DNA from: Polaribacter sp. HaHaR_3_91
GTDB taxonomy: Bacteria > Bacteroidota > Bacteroidia > Flavobacteriales > Flavobacteriaceae
NCBI RefSeq assembly: GCF_019278525.1
Contig: NZ_CP058986.1
Coordinates: 3,177,001 to 3,241,000 of the forward strand
Direction of reading: 5' to 3'
DNA: 64,000 nucleotides
Part shown: positions 44,828 to 52,123 of the stretch, piece after piece
Position numbering within the stretch: position 1 is the first letter of the stretch
Layout: the number at the start of each line of letters is the position of its first letter
Made by a program: the position numbers and the translations under genes
Notes under the pieces: model-generated
Told to the model about the DNA's origin: nothing
The model's input: only the letters and a program-made list of their open reading frames with translations
Databases searched by the model: none

Positions 44828-45646
44828 ATGGATTTATCTCTTATACCAAACATAAAACACTTAAACTCAAATAACTTTTTTTTACTTGCAGGTCCTTGTG
44901 CCATAGAAAGTGAAGAAATGGCTATGAGAATTGCTGAAAAAGTAATTACAATTACAGACAAATTAGAAATTCCTTATATTTTTAAGGGGAGTTTTAAAAA
45001 AGCAAATAGAAGTAGAATTGATAGCTTTACAGGAATTGGAGATGAAAAAGCATTGAAAATTTTACGTAAAGTTTCAGAAACTTTTAATGTACCAACTGTT
45101 ACCGATATTCATGAAGTCTCAGATGCTATAAAAGCCGCAGAATATGTAGATGTTTTACAGATTCCTGCTTTTTTAGTGCGCCAAACAGATTTAGTGGTTG
45201 CAGCTGCACAAACTGGTAAGGTTGTCAACCTAAAAAAAGGGCAATTTATGAGCCCTGGTGCTATGAAACACGCAGTACAAAAAGTAAAAGATGCAGGATC
45301 TGAAAAAGCTTGGATTACAGATAGAGGTACTATGTTTGGTTACCAAGACATGATTGTAGATTTTAGAGGAATCCCAGAAATGAGAAAATTTGCTCCTACA
45401 ATTTTAGACGTTACGCATTCTTTACAACAACCAAATCAAGAAGCTGGTGTTACTGGTGGAAGACCAGATATGATTGAAACTATTGCCAGAGCCGGAATTG
45501 TAAATAATGTTGATGGTTTATTTATTGAAACTCATTTTGACCCTGCAAATGCAAAATCTGACGGAGCAAACATGTTACATTTAGACAATTTAGAAGGTTT
45601 ATTAACCAACTTGGTTGCTATTAGAAAAACGATTAATAGTTTATAA
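44828..45646 (+). CDS. kdsA: 3-deoxy-8-phosphooctulonate synthase (KDO-8-phosphate synthase)
   Basis: Cytosolic enzyme condensing phosphoenolpyruvate and arabinose 5-phosphate for the KDO of lipopolysaccharide. It has 272 residues from the ATG at 44828. Family motifs include FFLLAGPCAIESEEMAMRIA, FKGSFKKANRSRIDSFTGIG, DVLQIPAFLVRQTDL, NLKKGQFMSP, and LDVTHSLQQPNQEAGVTGGR. The window shows no other kds genes. A non-coding repeat and a bidirectional terminator follow. Confidence 0.95.
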   Translation: MDLSLIPNIKHLNSNNFFLLAGPCAIESEEMAMRIAEKVITITDKLEIPYIFKGSFKKANRSRIDSFTGIGDEKALKILRKVSETFNVPTVTDIHEVSDAIKAAEYVDVLQIPAFLVRQTDLVVAAAQTGKVVNLKKGQFMSPGAMKHAVQKVKDAGSEKAWITDRGTMFGYQDMIVDFRGIPEMRKFAPTILDVTHSLQQPNQEAGVTGGRPDMIETIARAGIVNNVDGLFIETHFDPANAKSDGANMLHLDNLEGLLTNLVAIRKTINSL

Positions 45647-45660
45647 AAAAAACATTTTTA

Positions 45661-45743
45661 GGGCGTTTTAACAGGCTTTCACTACTCGCTTTTTTTCTGA
45701 AAAAGAAAAAAGAGCTCAAACAAACCGTTCAATCCTTAACGCG
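45661..45743 (+). repeat. Dispersed structured repeat, copy A
   Basis: Begins GGGCGTT, contains CAGGCTTTC at 45672-45680, an internal poly-T/poly-A hairpin, and ends CAATCCTTAACGCG. The reverse complement of 51526-51618 has the same blocks in the same order. The ends GCGTT and AACGC can pair, enclosing the internal hairpins. It is non-coding and lies between kdsA and its terminator. It resembles intergenic repeats I recall from other Flavobacteriia, which I cannot verify here. Confidence 0.7.
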
Positions 45744-45776
45744 CTTACCCAGTTCACATAAAAAAAATAATTTCAC

Positions 45777-45814
45777 AATTCCTGTAAGGTCTTTTTCTTG
45801 ATATTGCAGGAATT
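45777..45814. terminator. Bidirectional terminator
   Basis: AATTCCTGTAA and TTGCAGGAATT form an 11-bp stem with one G-U pair. An A run precedes and a T-rich run follows. It lies between kdsA and the convergent DUF1801 gene, touching the latter's stop codon. Confidence 0.75.
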
Positions 45815-46184
45815 ATTTTCTTTTATAAAATCCTTTTTCTTTAAGTTGATGCGCTTCGGCTAAAACAGATAGTAAAATTTCTTCATTAATAGCATCAATA
45901 GAAGTATAACGAAGTGATTTTATAACCTTTCTATTTTCTGAAATTAAATGCTCATTGTATTTTGTTAAATGAGCAGAAACCCAAAAACCAACATCTACAT
46001 ATCCTTTTTTCTTTGAAGGATTTAAATAACAAAATGGCTTTTCATCTAAATAATAAAAAGGCATTTTCCATTTAAATTGTAAATCAACTTCAGGGAAATT
46101 AGTTTCAATTAAAATCTGCAAATGCATTAAAATGGATTTGAAAGGTTCTGGTTGGTTTAAAATGTATTCTTCTGCAGGTTTCAT
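45813..46184 (-). CDS. DUF1801 (YdhG-like) domain protein
   Basis: 123 residues. The pattern EEYILNQPEPFKSILMHLQ, QFKWKMPFYYLDEKPFCYLN and KKGYVDVGFW fits the DUF1801/YdhG fold, related to iron-chaperone frataxin-like structures. The function is not established. It is divergent from the membrane-protein gene at 46222 with 37 nt between the start codons. Confidence 0.82.
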   Translation of the reverse strand: MKPAEEYILNQPEPFKSILMHLQILIETNFPEVDLQFKWKMPFYYLDEKPFCYLNPSKKKGYVDVGFWVSAHLTKYNEHLISENRKVIKSLRYTSIDAINEEILLSVLAEAHQLKEKGFYKRK

Positions 46185-46221
46185 TGTTGTATATTCGCGA
46201 AAGTTAAAAAATAACAGTTAC

Positions 46222-46776
46222 ATGAACGATAATTATCAAATTAATTTCTCTTTAAAAGGATTTACAAGTATTTTAATTGGTGCTTACTTTTTTATTGGAG
46301 GCTTTTTTATAGAAACCATATTAAAAGGTTCTCTAACTAAAGAAACTCCTTTAAATTTATCTTATAAAACTACAGAAATATTAATTATTACAACTGTTCT
46401 ACTCGTTTTTATTTTTTCTTCTTTGACTTTATTTTTTAATGGAAAAAGAAATCCTAAAAAATTACAATATCAACTTTGGAATGATAATAGCAAAGTAGCT
46501 TTAAAAAAATATATACTTGCATTTGTAGCTATTTTTACTTCGTTACTAATTTTAATGAATCTTGGTTTTATAACCTACCTTACTCCTGCTTTCCTTATTT
46601 TATACGGACTTTTACTATTTTCCATAAAGCATAAAGATCGAAAAAAACTATTAATTTTAGCGGGCTTAAGTATTTTTTTAGCAGTAATCTGTTTCTTAAT
46701 ACCTACTTACTGGTCTGCATCTCTTTCTATTTTAGGAATTGCCCATGTAGCGTATGGTGTTGCTGTAAAAGAGTAA
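46222..46776 (+). CDS. Small multi-pass membrane protein (paralog of the protein at 46886)
   Basis: 184 residues from the ATG at 46222. A longer frame from 46132 runs over the start of the divergent gene and is rejected. About five hydrophobic helices: GFTSILIGAYFFIGGFF, the TTVLLVFIFSSLTLFF segment, ILAFVAIFTSLLIL, AFLILYGLLLF, and ILAGLSIFLAVICFLIP with SILGIAHVAYGVAV. The order YGL-LF, then LP, then LG-(A/G)-H-YG-V is shared with the product at 46886, so the two look like paralogs. No family name was recognised. A TATATTCG at 46190-46197 is a possible -7 box. Confidence 0.7.
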   Translation: MNDNYQINFSLKGFTSILIGAYFFIGGFFIETILKGSLTKETPLNLSYKTTEILIITTVLLVFIFSSLTLFFNGKRNPKKLQYQLWNDNSKVALKKYILAFVAIFTSLLILMNLGFITYLTPAFLILYGLLLFSIKHKDRKKLLILAGLSIFLAVICFLIPTYWSASLSILGIAHVAYGVAVKE

Positions 46777-46858
46777 TTTTACAAGTCATCCTACATCAGT
46801 TCATCAATAAAAACTAAAAACAATAAATTTTTGTTGCCCAATTGATTTTTTTATTTTT

Positions 46859-46875
46859 ACTTTGTAATTCAAAGT
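46859..46875. promoter_or_regulatory. Palindromic operator ACTTTG-N5-CAAAGT (copy 1)
   Basis: A perfect 6+6 inverted repeat with a 5-nt spacer, 10 nt before the ATG at 46886. An identical palindrome with the same downstream CTT lies at 47839-47855 before creD. Placement around the winged-helix gene suggests a binding site for that regulator. Confidence 0.65.
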
Positions 46876-46885
46876 TCTTTAAGAA

Positions 46886-47494
46886 ATGAGTCAAGAAGAT
46901 TATTTAAGAGACATATCAGAAATTAAAAACTTAATGAGTAAATCATCAAAATTTATTTCATTGAGTGGTTTGTCTGGTATTTTAGCAGGAATTTACGCTT
47001 TAGTTGGCGCTGGGTATGCATATTGGTTGGTAGAACAAAAAGGAGGTGGAATTCTTACTTTAGACGGCGAAGTTTTTCGTTTGGCACTAATAGATTTACT
47101 TTTAGTCGGAACTCTTAGTATAGCAACAGCTATCTTTTTAACCACCAGAAAAGCCAAGAAAAACAATGAGAAAATATGGGATCCTTTAACTAGAAGAATA
47201 TTATTAAATTTTATAATACCTTTGGTCGCTGGTGGAATTTATATCATCATAATTTTAAACCAACAACGTTACGGACAAACAGGTGCATTAATGTTATTGT
47301 TTTATGGTTTGGCGCTATTTAATGCCTCTAAATATACTTTGGGTGACGTAAAATATTTAGGACTTACTCAGATAGTCTTAGGTTTATTATCAGCTATTTT
47401 ACCTGGTTATGGTTTTTGGTTTTGGGTACTTGGTTTTGGAGTAATGCACATTTTATATGGAGCTGTTATGTATTTTAAATACGATAGAAAATAA
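46886..47494 (+). CDS. Membrane protein of the winged-helix/creD module
   Basis: 202 residues with a short polar N-terminus (MSQEDYLRDISEIKNLMSKS) and about six membrane segments, including LSGILAGIYALVGAGYAYWL, ALIDLLLVGTLSIATAIFL, NFIIPLVAGGIYIIIIL, GALMLLFYGLALF and WVLGFGVMHILYGAVMYF. It appears homologous to the product at 46222. It is followed 27 nt later by a winged-helix regulator and preceded by the palindromic operator. It may be a sensor or envelope-stress partner in a small regulatory unit with creD. Function is unknown. Confidence 0.72.
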   Translation: MSQEDYLRDISEIKNLMSKSSKFISLSGLSGILAGIYALVGAGYAYWLVEQKGGGILTLDGEVFRLALIDLLLVGTLSIATAIFLTTRKAKKNNEKIWDPLTRRILLNFIIPLVAGGIYIIIILNQQRYGQTGALMLLFYGLALFNASKYTLGDVKYLGLTQIVLGLLSAILPGYGFWFWVLGFGVMHILYGAVMYFKYDRK

Positions 47495-47521
47495 CCTCTT
47501 TTAATAATAAATAGACCTTAG

Positions 47522-47818
47522 TTGAAAAATATAATTCTAAATATAAATAAAGCTTTTGATCATCGAATACGACTTGGTATTATGTCTGTTTTGATGGTGA
47601 ATGAATATGCAGATTTTAATACTTTAAAAGAATTATTAGGTGCCACAGATGGTAATTTAGCAAGTCATACAAAAGCTTTAGAAAAAGTAGATTTTATAAA
47701 GGTTGAAAAACAGTTTATTGGCAGAAAACCAAACACAAAATACTTAGCAACCGAATTAGGTAAAATGGAATTTAAAAAGCACATTGAAGCACTGGAAAAA
47801 TTAATTAAAAATAAATAA
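47522..47818 (+). CDS. Winged-helix transcriptional regulator
   Basis: 98 residues, a single winged-helix domain of the type DNA-binding MarR/ArsR-like PF13601 group: FDHRIRLGIMSVLMVNEYAD, FNTLKELLGATDGNLASHTK (recognition helix) and FIGRKPNTKYLATELGKME (wing). The TTG at 47522 is taken as start because the conserved domain begins at residue 11 and no ATG lies upstream in frame; the first ATG would cut into helix 1. It likely represses its own operon and creD through the two ACTTTG-N5-CAAAGT palindromes. Confidence 0.83.
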   Translation: MKNIILNINKAFDHRIRLGIMSVLMVNEYADFNTLKELLGATDGNLASHTKALEKVDFIKVEKQFIGRKPNTKYLATELGKMEFKKHIEALEKLIKNK

Positions 47819-47838
47819 ATCTATTTTTTTACACACTT

Positions 47839-47855
47839 ACTTTGAATTTCAAAGT
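47839..47855. promoter_or_regulatory. Palindromic operator ACTTTG-N5-CAAAGT (copy 2)
   Basis: Perfect palindrome identical in its arms to copy 1 at 46859, with matching flanks (CTT downstream). It lies 51 nt before creD. The left arm overlaps a TTACTTTG that resembles a -7 box, fitting repression by steric blocking. Confidence 0.65.
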
Positions 47856-47906
47856 ACTTCAAATAAAACGAATCAATTTAAAAAAAATATAAATAAATTA
47901 ATAACT

Positions 47907-49295
47907 ATGGAAACAAATAATCAACAACAAGGAAAATTTGGTAGATGGGTAAAAACATCAATTACTGCAAGAATGCTAATGGTAGGCGTTTTAATTGTGG
48001 TTTTAATGATTCCGCTCTCTTATATTAAAAATTTAATCTACGAAAGAATGATACGTCAACAAGAAGTTGTTAGTGAAATCAATCAAAAATGGGGAGAAGA
48101 AGTTCTAATTTATGGTCCTATTTTAAAAGTACCTTATAAAACATATTCAGAAAAAACGATAACAAATCCAATTACTAAAGAGGTACAAAAAGAAACAATT
48201 ACCAAAATAAAATATGCTTACTTTTTCCCTAAAAAGTTGGTCATAAATTCAACCATAAATCCAGAAGAAAAAACGAGAGGAATCTATAAAACCGCCGTTT
48301 ATAAAAGTAGCATAGCTATTAATGGAAGTTTCTCTAAACCCGATTTTTCGGAAATAGAAATCAACGACAAAGATATTCTTTGGGATAAAACAAGAGTAAT
48401 TATACAATCTTCAAATTTAAAAGGAGCTGCTAGTTTGTTTGAAATTCAGTTTCATAAAAACAAGTATCAATTAACTTCTAAGAACTTTAAAAACACAGAT
48501 TCTAATATAGCGTACAACACAGATTATGTAGATTTAAACGAATTAGAAAGCAATAACTTACAACTTTTAGACGTACCAAACGGAAAGGAAACTTCGTTTG
48601 CGATAACCATAAAAATGAAAGGTAGTAAACAGATTCGTTTTATACCAGTAGGACAAGAAACAGATGTTAATATCAATTCTGATTGGAAAACTGCTAATTT
48701 TATTGGAGAATATTTACCTCATAATTCAGATAAAATTACAGAAGAAGGTTTTAATGCAAAATGGAAAATTTTAGATATCAACCGACCTTTTTCTCAGCAA
48801 TATTTTAACGGAATTCCTAATTTAAATAACTATGCTTTTGGAGTTAATTTTTTAATTCCTGTTGATGAATATCAAAAAAGTGAGCGCTCTGCTAAATATG
48901 GATTTTTAGTAATTGGACTTACGTTCTTAATTTTCTTTTTAATACAATCTATGAGTAAAATTAATATCCATCCGTTTCAATATTTAATGATTGGTATTGC
49001 ATTAACCATGTTTTACACCTTATTAATTTCTATTTCTGAACATAGTAGTTACTTTAAAGCATATTTAATTGCAGGAGCCTCCGTTGTTACTTTAATCACT
49101 TTATATTCTAAATCGATCTTAAAAAACATCAAGTTTTCAGTTTTTATTGGAGTATCCTTAACAGCATTATACACCTTTATTTTTGTAATTATTCAGTTAG
49201 AAAATTATGCTTTATTAGTGGGAAGTATTGGTCTATTTGTAATTCTAGCAGCAGTTATGTTTGCTTCAAGAAAAATAGATTGGGAAAATAATTAG
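47907..49295 (+). CDS. creD: CreD-family inner membrane protein
   Basis: 462 residues. One N-terminal membrane helix (ARMLMVGVLIVVLMIPLSYI) is followed by a long periplasmic region of about 270 residues (EVLIYGPILKVPYKTY at its start). Five to six helices form the C-terminal half (KYGFLVIGLTFLIFFLIQSM, HPFQYLMIGIALTMFYTLLI and later). This is the arrangement of CreD, a protein linked in enterobacteria to the CreBC response and beta-lactam resistance; its mechanism is unclear. Here no CreBC is present; a winged-helix gene and a shared operator precede it. Confidence 0.9.
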   Translation: METNNQQQGKFGRWVKTSITARMLMVGVLIVVLMIPLSYIKNLIYERMIRQQEVVSEINQKWGEEVLIYGPILKVPYKTYSEKTITNPITKEVQKETITKIKYAYFFPKKLVINSTINPEEKTRGIYKTAVYKSSIAINGSFSKPDFSEIEINDKDILWDKTRVIIQSSNLKGAASLFEIQFHKNKYQLTSKNFKNTDSNIAYNTDYVDLNELESNNLQLLDVPNGKETSFAITIKMKGSKQIRFIPVGQETDVNINSDWKTANFIGEYLPHNSDKITEEGFNAKWKILDINRPFSQQYFNGIPNLNNYAFGVNFLIPVDEYQKSERSAKYGFLVIGLTFLIFFLIQSMSKINIHPFQYLMIGIALTMFYTLLISISEHSSYFKAYLIAGASVVTLITLYSKSILKNIKFSVFIGVSLTALYTFIFVIIQLENYALLVGSIGLFVILAAVMFASRKIDWENN

Positions 49296-49311
49296 TAATC
49301 AGCTTTAATTA

Positions 49312-49348
49312 AGCAAAGCCTCTAACCTACTCGAGGTTTTGCTTTTTA
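49312..49348 (+). terminator. Terminator after creD
   Basis: AAGCAAAGCCTC and GAGGTTTTGCTT pair over 12 bp with one G-U pair and a 10-nt loop, followed by a T run. Confidence 0.9.
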
Positions 49349-49358
49349 ATAAAAACAA

Positions 49359-49547
49359 ATGATCTTATTTACATTATTAGCACTCTTGTTCTTAACATCA
49401 ATATCTTATACAAGCTACTTAACTTCAAAATTGATAATATCAACTTTTAATATAAAAAAAGGTGAGAAGAAAACGGTATTTACCATTCTAACAACCTTAT
49501 TAATTATATGTGCTATAATGCAAATAATATTTAACTACAAACCATGA
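49359..49547 (+). CDS. Small two-helix membrane protein
   Basis: 62 residues with two hydrophobic segments (LFTLLALLFLTSISYTSYL and TVFTILTTLLIICAIMQIIF) separated by a basic loop. No family recognised. Its stop overlaps the start of the DUF2809 gene by 4 nt (ATGA), which indicates translational coupling. The close overlap supports it being a real gene despite its size. It starts 10 nt beyond the creD terminator, so its promoter is unclear. Confidence 0.65.
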   Translation: MILFTLLALLFLTSISYTSYLTSKLIISTFNIKKGEKKTVFTILTTLLIICAIMQIIFNYKP

Positions 49548-49921
49548 AAATATACTTAAACTATTTTATCCCTTTTATTTTACTTTTGATAATAGAAGTA
49601 CTTATCGAAAGATTTGCTACAGGTTTTATTAGATTTACAATAGGTGATTATTTAGCTGTTATGTTGGTCTATACTTTGATAAAAAGTATCCTTAGAATAT
49701 CTATAGAAAAAGCAATATTAATAACCTTTATTATCGCTTTTAGTATTGAATTTCTTCAATTATCTGATTTACAAAGTAACTTTCCAGCAGCTTATTCTAA
49801 AACATTAAAAATAATATTAGGTACCTCTTTTAGTTTTGGAGATCTAGTTGCTTATTCACTAGGAATCATATCAATAATTTTAGTAGAGAAATATTTAAAA
49901 AAGCTTAAAATTGCCTTCTAA
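49544..49921 (+). CDS. DUF2809 membrane protein
   Basis: 125 residues with four hydrophobic segments. The motif RFTIGDYLAVMLVYTLIKS, the later AFSIEFLQL and FSFGDLVAYSLGI fit DUF2809. Function is unknown. It is coupled by a 4-nt overlap to the 62-residue gene upstream and converges on the DUF3820 gene with a 17-nt overlap. Confidence 0.85.
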   Translation: MKIYLNYFIPFILLLIIEVLIERFATGFIRFTIGDYLAVMLVYTLIKSILRISIEKAILITFIIAFSIEFLQLSDLQSNFPAAYSKTLKIILGTSFSFGDLVAYSLGIISIILVEKYLKKLKIAF

Positions 49922-50126
49922 TCTTTCTAATAATATCTTCTAATCCATTTAATTGCAGTTCATACACCAACTCCATTTGTTTCCCTAATTTTCCGTTAGG
50001 GAAACCTTTGTTTTTATACCAAACAATATAATGTTCTGGTAAATCTATAAGATATTTGCCTTTGTATTTACCAAACGGCATTTTCATGTTTGCTAAATCT
50101 ATTAGAAATTGTCTGTCTTGTTCCAA
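49905..50126 (-). CDS. DUF3820 protein
   Basis: 73 residues. MKMPFGKYKGKYLIDLPEHY followed by VWYKNKGFPNGKLGKQM is characteristic of DUF3820 (putative quorum-sensing-regulated or nucleic-acid-related small protein; role unproven). It overlaps the convergent DUF2809 gene by 17 nt. Confidence 0.85.
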   Translation of the reverse strand: MEQDRQFLIDLANMKMPFGKYKGKYLIDLPEHYIVWYKNKGFPNGKLGKQMELVYELQLNGLEDIIRKIRRQF

Positions 50127-50205
50127 TATTTTGTATTGATTTTTTTACTTTTTACTTAAAACGCATTATTATCCTTAAAAACTGCAACTATCACTGCAAA
50201 TTGAC

Positions 50206-51411
50206 TTACTCTTTTCCTTCAATATAATCTTGTAAATAAGAAAAACGTGGAGTTAATTTTCCGTTTTCTGTCATTTTTGCACGTTCTAAAACGCCATCTT
50301 TATCATTATTAAAAAAAGCAGGAATTACGTTTTCTAAAAACATTTCTCCAAAACCTTCGCTTGCATCCTTAGGCAATTCACAAGGTAAATTGTCTACAGC
50401 CATAACAACAATAGCATCTTTTTCTTTAAAATCAACTTCAGATTCTGTTTGTGGATTATACCCATAAATTGGATCTGCAATTGTAGATGCTTTTATTGTA
50501 GATGCCACTGGTCCATCTACATCACAAGAAATATCTGACACAAATTTTATATTAAAATCTTTAGCTTTTGCATCTTCTCTTGTAAATAAATAAGGTGCAC
50601 CATTTCCATAAAAATGACCAGCAATAAAGAAATGGGATACTTTTGCAAAACGCATAAAATCTGACTCATATTTTTCTGGATGATCATAAAAATCGAAATT
50701 ATCTATAACTTGTCCGTCTTTACGTTTGTTATAATCTAACACATCTGCCAAACAATAAACAGGCTCGTTAAACGAATTATTTAAATATTCATCTACAGAA
50801 ACTTCTTTAATAGACATTGCATCTAACATTTCTTTTGCTCCGTAAGCCACTTTTCCGTTTCCGGTTAAAAGAATTTTGATGTTTGGTAATTTTATTTTCT
50901 TTAATTCAGAAATTAATTCTTGTTGGCTATCTAACGTTTCTGCTTTTGGCAAATTGAATGTTTCGTTTGTTAAACCAATTGCTCTAAAACCATTATAAGC
51001 ACCAACAATACCTGCATAACGACCGAAACCAATTAAACGCATTCCGTTTTCACCTATAATAGTTTCGTGATCGTATAATTCTATGTTTTTTTCTAGAATA
51101 GCTAATAACAATTTTCTATTATAAGGTTGCTTTTTAATCGTATGGCTAAAGAAAAAATATTTTTTATTGTTGATTAAAGCCTCAATTGGCACTTCTTTGA
51201 CACCAAATAAAACATCACAGTCTGACACATTTTCAGTTACCTCTAATCCTGCAGCTTTATAAGCTTCGTTAGAAAACACTCTAATATCTGAAGACTCTAC
51301 TTTAATAACCGCTTCCGGATAGTTTTTCTTAAATTCTTGTAGCTTTCCTGGTGAAAAAACAACTCTTCTATCTGGTGGGTTTTTGCGTTCTTTGATAATG
51401 CCAAACTTCAT
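50206..51411 (-). CDS. Saccharopine/alanine-dehydrogenase-like NAD(P) oxidoreductase
   Basis: 401 residues from the ATG at 51411; a 30-codon upstream extension is in frame but crosses the promoter at 51471-51501, so it is rejected. The N-terminus MKFGIIKERKNPPDRRVVFS matches the alanine dehydrogenase/PNT and lysine-ketoglutarate reductase type, as do FFFSHTIKKQPYN, LYDHETIIGENGMRLIGFG and the Rossmann turn ILLTGNGKVAYGAKEM. VSDISCDVDGPVASTIKAST is shared with LOR/SDH proteins. It probably acts in lysine or amino-acid metabolism, but the exact substrate is not readable from sequence. No operon partner. Confidence 0.82.
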   Translation of the reverse strand: MKFGIIKERKNPPDRRVVFSPGKLQEFKKNYPEAVIKVESSDIRVFSNEAYKAAGLEVTENVSDCDVLFGVKEVPIEALINNKKYFFFSHTIKKQPYNRKLLLAILEKNIELYDHETIIGENGMRLIGFGRYAGIVGAYNGFRAIGLTNETFNLPKAETLDSQQELISELKKIKLPNIKILLTGNGKVAYGAKEMLDAMSIKEVSVDEYLNNSFNEPVYCLADVLDYNKRKDGQVIDNFDFYDHPEKYESDFMRFAKVSHFFIAGHFYGNGAPYLFTREDAKAKDFNIKFVSDISCDVDGPVASTIKASTIADPIYGYNPQTESEVDFKEKDAIVVMAVDNLPCELPKDASEGFGEMFLENVIPAFFNNDKDGVLERAKMTENGKLTPRFSYLQDYIEGKE

Positions 51412-51470
51412 AATTTTAGTGTTTTTAGAGACCTTGAAACAAGTTCTGTAGGATTGGTATAATATTTGCT

Positions 51471-51501
51471 CGAAGATATTAGAATTTATGGTGATAAGCA
51501 A
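51471..51501 (-). promoter_or_regulatory. Promoter of the dehydrogenase-like gene (TTG-N20-TATCTTCG)
   Basis: On the minus strand TTG (complement of 51499-51501), 20 nt, then TATCTTCG (complement of 51471-51478), one mismatch to TAnnTTTG. It is about 60 nt upstream of the ATG and back to back with the tmRNA promoter. Confidence 0.6.
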
Positions 51502-51513
51502 CTGTATTTTTTA

Positions 51514-51521
51514 TACTTTTG
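51514..51521 (+). promoter_or_regulatory. -7 promoter box TACTTTTG for tmRNA precursor
   Basis: Exact TAnnTTTG match. No other such box lies between it and the tmRNA 5' end at 51632. Expected start of transcription is about 51527, at the left edge of repeat copy B. Confidence 0.6.
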
Positions 51522-51525
51522 CAGA

Positions 51526-51618
51526 CCGCGTTAAGGATTGAAGTGACATCCTTTTTAATTTTTCATTAAAAAGATATAACGGAAAGCCTGACCACGATTT
51601 TTTTTCGTGGTAACGCCC
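51526..51618 (-). repeat. Dispersed structured repeat, copy B
   Basis: Read on the minus strand: GGGCGTT, a 7-bp hairpin ACCACGA/TCGTGGT, CAGGCTTTC, a hairpin CTTTTTAAT/ATTAAAAAG, then CAATCCTTAACGCGG. Copy A at 45661 shares the end blocks and CAGGCTTTC but differs in the hairpins. The ends GCGTTA and TAACGC can pair. It lies 13 nt before the tmRNA 5' end. Confidence 0.7.
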
Positions 51619-51631
51619 AAACTATTAAAAC

Positions 51632-52022
51632 GGGGACGACTGGTTTTGACAGCGAGGACAGTGGATTTGTAAGCATACCGAGTTATGAAATAACACTCGT
51701 TAAACCTAATTTCAACTTTTTAAACGGCGAAGATAACTACGCTTTAGCTGCTTAATCCGAATCACAGTAGGATTGGCCTCGGCACACTAGGTGTGCAAGC
51801 TTTATGTCCACGAATAGCCTTGATTTACGGCGATTCACTTTTGGGCATCGTAAAAGTAAATATAGAAAACCTGGTACTTTGACGGGTTTTTGAAACTAAA
51901 GAAGATAAGCTAAAAGCAGATTGTTCTTAATCAGCTTTTAGTCGAAAACTAAGAAAGAACTAAGTATGTAGAAAGCTTTTTGGCTGCTCGTTTGGACCCG
52001 AGTTCGATTCTCGGCGTCTCCA
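51632..52022 (+). ncRNA. ssrA: Transfer-messenger RNA (tmRNA)
   Basis: One-piece tmRNA that rescues stalled ribosomes. The 5' end GGGGACGACTGGTTTTGACAG and the 3' end with GGACCCGAGTTCGATTCTCGG and CGTCTCCA form the tRNA-like domain; the acceptor arm pairs GGGGACG with CGTCTCC. The CCA is not encoded after the discriminator A, so it must be added. The tag frame runs from GGC at 51726 to the TAA at 51753: GEDNYALAA, the tag ending typical of Bacteroidota, preceded by the tRNA-charged Ala. A terminator follows at 52029. Confidence 0.97.
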
Positions 52023-52028
52023 CAAAAT

Positions 52029-52062
52029 ACCCTTATAAACCCAGTGTTTGTGAGGGTTTTTT
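52029..52062 (+). terminator. Terminator after tmRNA
   Basis: ACCCT and AGGGT arms with further pairing ATAAAC/GTTTGT around the loop, then six T. Confidence 0.85.
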
Positions 52063-52123
52063 ATTTGCGTTGATAATAACATTGAATTTTGTAGAATAAT
52101 AAAATAATTAAAACACTTAAAAA

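Noticed and set aside
45661..45743. Possible CRISPR repeat or insertion-sequence end
   Set aside because: There is no regular spacing of units, no transposase frame and no target duplication; the two copies are far apart and in opposite orientation.
46132..46221. 30-codon upstream extension of the membrane-protein gene
   Set aside because: It overlaps the start of the divergent DUF1801 gene; the ATG at 46222 begins directly before the first membrane helix.
51412..51501. 30-codon extension of the dehydrogenase-like gene
   Set aside because: The promoter at 51471-51501 lies within it, and MKFGIIKERKNPP at 51411 is the conserved enzyme N-terminus.
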